Shown here piece after piece: positions 5,577 through 9,264 of a DNA stretch of 9,264 nt. Within the stretch, counting starts at the first letter, position 1, and each line of letters starts with the position of its first letter. Under the pieces are notes generated by a model that searched no databases, was not told where the DNA came from, and saw nothing but the letters and a program-made list of their open reading frames with translations. The stretch spans positions 1-9,264 of the forward strand of contig CACYEG010000034.1 of assembly GCA_902773365.1 (NCBI GenBank), given 5' to 3'. The position numbers and the translations under genes are program-made. The stretch is from an uncultured Erysipelotrichaceae bacterium (GTDB lineage Bacteria; Bacillota_I; Bacilli_A; RF39; UBA660).

Positions 5577-6842
5577 ATGTTAAAACGTCTAAAGGATTTT
5601 TTTGGACCGACTAATAAAGACTTAAGACGTCGCCTATTATTCACGATATTTGCTCTTGCAATTTTTTCGTTAGGTACTAATATAGTCGTTCCAGGTGCAG
5701 TTAAAATTACTAAAGATTTAGGCTTCCTAGAATTACTTAATGTAATGACAGGAGGTGGCTTAAAGAATTTCTCAATTTTTGCATTAGGAGTAATGCCTTA
5801 CATAACAGCATCGATTCTTACACAACTTTTACAAATGGATATAATACCATATTTTAGTGAGTTAAAAGAAGAAGGTGCTGCAGGTAGACAGAAAATTAAT
5901 AAAATAAATAGATATATAGGCATTATATTTGCACTATTACAGGGATTTGTTTTCTCATATGCTTTCCTTAAAGGATACGGATCTATGGTTGTACTTAAGA
6001 GTGCTTTAGTTCTAACAGGTGGAACTGCATTCTTATTATGGTTAGGCGATGAGATTACTAAAAAAGGTATTGGAAATGGATTAAGCTTGTTAATTTTAGC
6101 AGGTATTGTCCAAGGTATACCAAATACTTTCATCACTGCATTTAAAGATTTAATTTTGTCAGGTAGTCATTCCACATTGGCAGGTATTTCGGCATTTGTA
6201 TTGTTTACTCTAACTTATATTGTGATTTTAATCGGTGTAATTTGGGTAAGTGAAGCAGAAAGAAGAATACCAATACAATATTCTAATAGAACCGCCTCAT
6301 CGTATCGTGGAGAAAAAACATATTTGCCAGTTAAATTAAACTCGGCAAGCGTTATGCCAGTTATTTTTGCAAGTGCCATTATTGGTATTCCATCTTTAAT
6401 AGCGCAAGTGATTAATAAGAAGTCTTTTACGAACTTCGTTGAGAATTATATTTCTTATTATTCAGTTACTGGTTTAATTCTTTATGTTTTACTTATATAT
6501 GTATTTGGCTATGTATATACCAGAATGGCAATGAACTCAGATGAAATGGCCGAAAATCTAGACAAGGATCATGCATATGTTCCTGGAATAACTCCAGGAG
6601 AAAATACTAGCATATTCTTAAAAAACACTATATCTAGATTAACTGTTGTCGGAACATTAGCATTAATTATACTTGCAGTTATTCCAATATTGTTTACGAA
6701 CTTTTCTGAAATGGATAAAGCAGTTACTATTGGTGGAACTGGTTTGTTGATTGTATGTGGAGTATGCTTAGAGACATATAAACAATTTGAAAGTAGTATT
6801 GCTTCTCGCAATTACACTACTTCAAAAAGGAGAAGACGTTAG
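5577..6842 (+). CDS. secY: Preprotein translocase channel subunit SecY
   Basis: SecY forms the protein-conducting channel of the plasma membrane with SecE and SecG, driven by SecA or by translating ribosomes. The 421-residue product has the family's ten hydrophobic segments. Landmarks are the first helix (about residues 19–40), the plug/TM2 region FSIFALGVMPYITASIL (about 65–81), LGDEITKKGIGNGLSLLI, the cytoplasmic ERRIPIQYSNRTASSY loop (about 227–243) with YLPVKLNSASVMPVIFASA, and the C-terminal cytoplasmic NSDEMAENLDKDHAYVPGI. The next loop is odd: Thr339 (codon 6591–6593) stands where most SecY proteins have Arg in PGIRPG (E. coli Arg357, needed for SecA function). The protein ends in a basic tail (SKRRRR). 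AGAGGTGA at 5564–5571 lies inside rplO, five bases before the ATG. The stop overlaps the adk GTG. Confidence 0.98.
   Translation: MLKRLKDFFGPTNKDLRRRLLFTIFALAIFSLGTNIVVPGAVKITKDLGFLELLNVMTGGGLKNFSIFALGVMPYITASILTQLLQMDIIPYFSELKEEGAAGRQKINKINRYIGIIFALLQGFVFSYAFLKGYGSMVVLKSALVLTGGTAFLLWLGDEITKKGIGNGLSLLILAGIVQGIPNTFITAFKDLILSGSHSTLAGISAFVLFTLTYIVILIGVIWVSEAERRIPIQYSNRTASSYRGEKTYLPVKLNSASVMPVIFASAIIGIPSLIAQVINKKSFTNFVENYISYYSVTGLILYVLLIYVFGYVYTRMAMNSDEMAENLDKDHAYVPGITPGENTSIFLKNTISRLTVVGTLALIILAVIPILFTNFSEMDKAVTIGGTGLLIVCGVCLETYKQFESSIASRNYTTSKRRRR
6826..6832 (+). promoter_or_regulatory. Ribosome binding site of adk
   Basis: AAAGGAGA-like sequence in the last codons of secY lies about nine bases before the GTG at 6842. 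It supports GTG as the true start. The nearby ATG at 6848 is out of frame, so it cannot start this protein. Confidence 0.7.
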
Positions 6843-7486
6843 TGAAAAATGTTTTGTTTATTGCACCACTCGCAGGTGGTAAGGGTACACAATCTGATTT
6901 ACTTGTTGAAAAGTATGGATATGTGCACATATCGACTGGAGATTTATTAAGAAATGTGAATCCAGAAAGCGAATTAAGAAAAGAAATTGAAAAAATTATC
7001 TTATCTGGTGCTTTAGTTCCGGATGAGATAGTTGTAAATTTGCTTAAAGACAAGCTTCTGACAATAAAAGAAAATGAGCCTTTTGTTTTAGATGGATTTC
7101 CAAGAAATATTGAACAAGCAAAAAAACTAGAAGTCTTATTGAAAGAGATTAATAGGACATTAGATGTAGTCATATATTTAGATGTTCCGTATGAAGTATC
7201 TCTTAAAAGAACACTTGGAAGACTTAGTTGTCCAAAATGTAAAGCAACGTATAATAAGTTTTTTAAACCAAGTAAAGTAGACGGTATATGTGATAAGTGT
7301 GGCACTACACTTGTACACAGACCAGAGGATAATGAAGAAACGTTTAATTTAAGGTATGAAACATACCTAAAAGAGACAACACCTCTAATAGATTACTATA
7401 AAAACTTAGGTAAGTTAGTGAGTGTTGAAAGCAATAATGTAGAAGATACATTTGCATCTGTAGTAAGTGTGGCCAAAAATGATTAA
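6842..7486 (+). CDS. adk: Adenylate kinase (zinc-lid type) with unusual P-loop
   Basis: Adenylate kinase interconverts ATP + AMP and two ADP in the cytosol. The 214-residue product has all three family parts. The phosphate-binding loop reads APLAGGKGT (residues 8–16) where the common form is GxPGAGKGT: the catalytic Lys14 and GT are kept, but the first Gly is Ala and the Pro has shifted. The AMP site has STGDLLR (31–37) and DGFPRNIEQ (84–92), with Arg88 and Gln92 as expected for AMP. The lid is a zinc ribbon with four cysteines, C130-x2-C133 and C150-x2-C153; B. subtilis Adk has Asp as the fourth ligand. HRPEDNEETFNLR (159–171) supplies the lid arginines. The start is GTG, overlapping the secY stop (TAGTG). 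Membership in the nucleoside-monophosphate kinase family is certain, and AMP as substrate is likely. Confidence 0.96.
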   Translation: MKNVLFIAPLAGGKGTQSDLLVEKYGYVHISTGDLLRNVNPESELRKEIEKIILSGALVPDEIVVNLLKDKLLTIKENEPFVLDGFPRNIEQAKKLEVLLKEINRTLDVVIYLDVPYEVSLKRTLGRLSCPKCKATYNKFFKPSKVDGICDKCGTTLVHRPEDNEETFNLRYETYLKETTPLIDYYKNLGKLVSVESNNVEDTFASVVSVAKND

Positions 7487-8225
7487 TATTAAAACTGATA
7501 AAGAAATTGAACTCATGAAAGAGGCTGGCCACCTTAATTACATGACTAGAGAATACATAAAAACACTAATTGTTCCTGGAATTACAACTGGAGAAATTGA
7601 TAGACTTGCTGAAGAGTATATTTTGAGTATCGGTGGTATTCCTGGATTTAAAGGATATGATGGCTTTCCAGGTAGCATTTGTATTAGTGTAAACGAAGAA
7701 GTAGTACATGGTATTCCTGGAAATCGTGTACTAAAAAATGGTGATATTGTATCTATTGATGTTGGAGTAGTTTACAAAGGGTACCATTCAGATGCTGCAG
7801 AAACTGTAGGAGTTGGAGATATTAGCAAACAGAAAGAATATTTAATTCGACATACAGAGGCAAGCTTTAGAATGGGACTTAAAGAAGTAAAAGAAGGTGC
7901 CAAATTAGGTAATATTGGCGCTAAAATTCAAGGGTATGCTGAAAAGCATGGATTAGGTGTAGTAAGGGAACTCGTTGGTCATGGCGTAGGTCGTGATTTA
8001 CATGAGGATCCTGATGTACCTAATTATGGAAAATACGGAACTGGAATTACTCTAAAAGCTGGTATGGTTATTGCAATTGAACCGATGTTAACATCGGGGA
8101 AAAGAAATGTAAGAGTACTGAATAATGATTGGACCATTGTTACAACGGATGGTCTACCAAGTGCTCATTACGAGCATACAGTTTTAGTTACTAAAGATGG
8201 ATACGTTATATTAACAGGAGAGTGA
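7479..8225 (+). CDS. map: Type I methionine aminopeptidase
   Basis: This enzyme removes the initiator Met from nascent proteins after deformylation. The 248-residue product equals the B. subtilis MapA length. All five metal ligands are visible: Asp94 and Asp105 (SIDVGVVYKGYHSDAAET), His168 (GHGVGRDLHEDP), Glu201 (AIEPML) and Glu232 (AHYEHT). The active-site histidines His77 (EVVHGIPG) and His175 are also present. It is a pita-bread-fold protein without the N-terminal zinc-finger extension of some homologues. An in-frame GTG at 7467 would add four residues, but the ATG at 7479 gives the family start (MI-x(2)-KT-x(2)-E). The gene overlaps adk by eight bases and has no clear Shine–Dalgarno sequence, so it probably relies on reinitiation. 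It ends in the only TGA stop of the window, two codons before and in frame with infA. Confidence 0.98.
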   Translation: MINIKTDKEIELMKEAGHLNYMTREYIKTLIVPGITTGEIDRLAEEYILSIGGIPGFKGYDGFPGSICISVNEEVVHGIPGNRVLKNGDIVSIDVGVVYKGYHSDAAETVGVGDISKQKEYLIRHTEASFRMGLKEVKEGAKLGNIGAKIQGYAEKHGLGVVRELVGHGVGRDLHEDPDVPNYGKYGTGITLKAGMVIAIEPMLTSGKRNVRVLNNDWTIVTTDGLPSAHYEHTVLVTKDGYVILTGE

Positions 8226-8228
8226 AAT

Positions 8229-8447
8229 ATGGCTAAAGAAGCTAAAATCAAAATAGATGGTGTAGTCATTAAAGTTAATCATGATGTTTATACTGTTGAA
8301 CTACAAAATAAAGTTACTATTGAAGCCCATGTTTCTGGTAAAATGCGAATGAATCTCATTCGTATTCTACCAGGCGATAAAGTAACTGTTGCAATGTCAC
8401 CATATGATTTAAAACGTGGGATGATAACTTTTAGATATACAAAGTAA
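8229..8447 (+). CDS. infA: Translation initiation factor IF-1
   Basis: IF-1 binds the A site of the 30S subunit during initiation and modulates IF-2 and IF-3. The 72-residue product is full length and a single S1-like OB fold: IKIDGVVIKVNHDVYTVELQ, then the conserved VTIEAHVSGKMRMNLIRILP and GDKVTVAMSPYDLKRGMITF, ending FRYTK. AGGAGA at 8216–8221 overlaps the end of map, seven bases before the ATG. The only non-coding sequence between the two genes is three bases. In B. subtilis a small KOW-domain gene sits between map and infA; there is none here. The order map–infA–rpmJ–rpsM is standard for Bacillota. Confidence 0.99.
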   Translation: MAKEAKIKIDGVVIKVNHDVYTVELQNKVTIEAHVSGKMRMNLIRILPGDKVTVAMSPYDLKRGMITFRYTK

Positions 8448-8460
8448 GGAGAGAATTATT

Positions 8461-8574
8461 ATGAAAGTAAGACCATCAGTTAAGCCAATGTGTGGCAAAT
8501 GTAAAGTAATAAGAAGACATGGAAGAGTTATGGTTATTTGTGAAAATCCAAAACACAAACAAAGACAAGGTTAA
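8461..8574 (+). CDS. rpmJ: Large-subunit ribosomal protein bL36, zinc-binding form
   Basis: bL36 is the smallest ribosomal protein; it organises 23S rRNA helices late in 50S assembly. The 37-codon reading frame begins MKVRPSVKPMCGKCKVIRRH and ends ICENPKHKQRQG. The zinc site is intact as C11-x2-C14, C27 and H32. Length and sequence match the typical Bacillota form almost residue for residue; Gly12 replaces the more common Glu. AAGGAGAG at 8446–8453 overlaps the infA stop and lies seven bases before the ATG. The gene sits at its usual place between infA and rpsM. Confidence 0.98.
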   Translation: MKVRPSVKPMCGKCKVIRRHGRVMVICENPKHKQRQG

Positions 8575-8576
8575 TA

Positions 8577-8593
8577 AGGAGGTAAATAATGGC
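8577..8593 (+). repeat. 17-base initiation-region repeat, copy 1 (before rpsM)
   Basis: The sequence AGGAGGTAAATAATGGC spans the Shine–Dalgarno signal, spacer and first codons of rpsM. The same 17 bases recur before rpsK at 8962–8978. A strong ribosome-binding signal under shared constraint explains it well enough; it is not a mobile repeat. Confidence 0.8.
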
Positions 8594-8963
8594 ACGTATT
8601 AAAAATGTTGAACTACCAAATAATAAGAAAACTTATATTGGATTAACTCACATCTATGGTATTGGACAAGCAACTGCAAAGGAAATCTGTCTTAATGCAA
8701 AAGTTGATGAAAACAAAAAAATTGGTGAATTATCAAACGAAGAAATTGCACTACTACGTACTGAAATCGATAAGCACATGGTAGAAGGTGATTTACGTCG
8801 TGAAGTTCAAATGAATATCAAGAATAAAATGGAAATCAACTCTTATCAAGGTGTAAGGCATAAAAAAGGTTTACCTGTTCGTGGGCAAAGAACTAGTAGA
8901 AATGCTAAGACACGTAAGGGTAAAGGTAAAGTAGTAGCAAATAAGAAAAAAGTAGGTAAATAG
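8589..8963 (+). CDS. rpsM: Small-subunit ribosomal protein uS13
   Basis: uS13 lies in the 30S head, contacts the P-site tRNA and forms bridges with L5 of the large subunit. The 124-residue product has the helix-two-turn-helix region TYIGLTHIYGIGQATAKEIC, VEGDLRREVQMNIKNKMEIN and the basic tRNA-contacting tail SYQGVRHKKGLPVRGQRTSR, then KGKVVANKKKVGK. The N-terminus reads MARIKNVELP where most bacteria have MARIAGVDIP. AAGGAGGT at 8576–8583 is five bases before the ATG. The gene begins the alpha-type block (rpsM–rpsK, with rpoA and rplQ expected beyond the window). The stop TAG provides the first G of the next Shine–Dalgarno sequence. Confidence 0.98.
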   Translation: MARIKNVELPNNKKTYIGLTHIYGIGQATAKEICLNAKVDENKKIGELSNEEIALLRTEIDKHMVEGDLRREVQMNIKNKMEINSYQGVRHKKGLPVRGQRTSRNAKTRKGKGKVVANKKKVGK

Positions 8964-8978
8964 GAGGTAAATAATGGC
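8962..8978 (+). repeat. 17-base initiation-region repeat, copy 2 (before rpsK)
   Basis: This is identical to the copy at 8577–8593. Here the signal also takes in the last two bases of the rpsM stop (TAGGAGG). Matched initiation regions could help make S13 and S11 in equal amounts, which is an inference. Confidence 0.8.
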
Positions 8979-9264
8979 TTATAATAGAAGAAAAAGAAAA
9001 GTTAAAAAGACTGTTGTTGAAGGACAAGCACATATTAAATCAAATTATAATAATACCTTAGTTACTATTACAGATAACGAAGGAAATGTTATAAGCTGGG
9101 CATCAGCAGGTACAGTTGGTTATAAAGGATCAAAGAAGAAAACTCCTTTTGCCGCAGGTATGAGTGCTGAGGCTTGTGCAAAAGATGCTGTAGATAAGGG
9201 CATGAAAAAAGTTGAAGTTCGCGTAAAAGGTTTAGGACCAGGTCGTGAAACTGCAATTCGTTCA
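8974..9264 (+). CDS. rpsK: Small-subunit ribosomal protein uS11, N-terminal part (3' end outside window)
   Basis: uS11 lies on the 30S platform, contacts 16S rRNA and lines the mRNA path near the E site. The window contains 97 codons of a protein usually about 130 residues long. The N-terminus is basic (MAYNRRKRKVKKTVVEGQAH). The conserved core follows: IKSNYNNTLVTITDNEGNVI, SWASAGTVGYKGSKKKTPFA and KVEVRVKGLGPGRETAIRS. Common bacterial S11 has KGPGSGREAAIR at the last site, so the Leu of KGLGPGRE is a small deviation. The missing part would include the Arg/Lys-rich C-terminal tail. AGGAGGT at 8962–8968 overlaps the rpsM TAG stop, and the ATG lies five bases beyond it. rpoA would be expected next. 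Confidence 0.97.
   Translation, partial: MAYNRRKRKVKKTVVEGQAHIKSNYNNTLVTITDNEGNVISWASAGTVGYKGSKKKTPFAAGMSAEACAKDAVDKGMKKVEVRVKGLGPGRETAIRS

Noticed and set aside
6817..7305. 162-codon open frame on the minus strand across the secY end and adk
   Set aside because: It lies opposite two clearly conserved genes, has no recognisable domain and no start signal. It is a shadow of an AT-rich coding strand.
7467..7481. Upstream GTG start for map adding four residues
   Set aside because: No Shine–Dalgarno sequence favours it, and the ATG at 7479 gives the family-typical start and 248-residue length.
8226..8228. Small KOW-domain gene between map and infA, as in B. subtilis
   Set aside because: Only three bases separate the two genes.
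1..9264. New defence, mobile or regulatory system, RNA genes, CRISPR arrays or terminators
   Set aside because: Every stretch is accounted for by conserved housekeeping genes with gaps of at most 18 bases. No inverted repeats followed by T-runs, tRNA-like folds or direct-repeat arrays were seen.

Overview
This window is a single unbroken run of 21 genes, all on the + strand. It covers most of the bacterial S10–spc–alpha ribosomal-protein supercluster. The order is (rplV)–rpsC–rplP–rpmC–rpsQ–rplN–rplX–rplE–rpsN–rpsH–rplF–rplR–rpsE–rplO–secY–adk–map–infA–rpmJ–rpsM–(rpsK). The first and last genes are cut by the window edges. Almost every base is coding: the largest gaps are 18 bases, and six neighbouring pairs overlap. 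There are no RNA genes, mobile elements, CRISPR arrays, terminators or convincing internal promoters. The genes are therefore probably read from a promoter upstream of the window.

The DNA is AT-rich, and the order secY–adk–map–infA–rpmJ–rpsM–rpsK is that of low-G+C Bacillota. S14 is the short zinc form, L36 has its C-C-C-H zinc site, and Adk has a four-cysteine lid. rpmD (L30), normally between rpsE and rplO, is absent, as in several Mollicutes and related reduced lineages. Trp is encoded by TGG and the one TGA present is a stop, so this is not a code-4 mycoplasma. My best guess, an inference only, is an uncultured Bacilli-type, Mollicutes-related bacterium with the standard code.

Layout: positions 1–1801 hold the end of the S10 operon (L22, S3, L16, L29, S17). 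Positions 1812–6842 hold the spc block (L14, L24, L5, S14, S8, L6, L18, S5, L15, SecY). Positions 6842–8574 hold Adk, methionine aminopeptidase, IF-1 and L36. Positions 8589–9264 hold S13 and the start of S11. Together they make ribosome parts, the membrane channel for secreted proteins, the enzyme that trims initiator Met, an initiation factor and an adenylate-balancing kinase.

I found no new multi-gene system. The points worth a second look are small deviations inside conserved genes: Thr for the near-invariant cytoplasmic-loop Arg of SecY; a P-loop in Adk that lacks its first Gly; an L24 whose usual C-terminal segment is replaced by a Lys/Thr/Ala tail; charged extensions on S3 and S5; a divergent L22 tunnel-loop tip; loss of rpmD; and a tight link between TAG stop codons and the start signal of the next gene.
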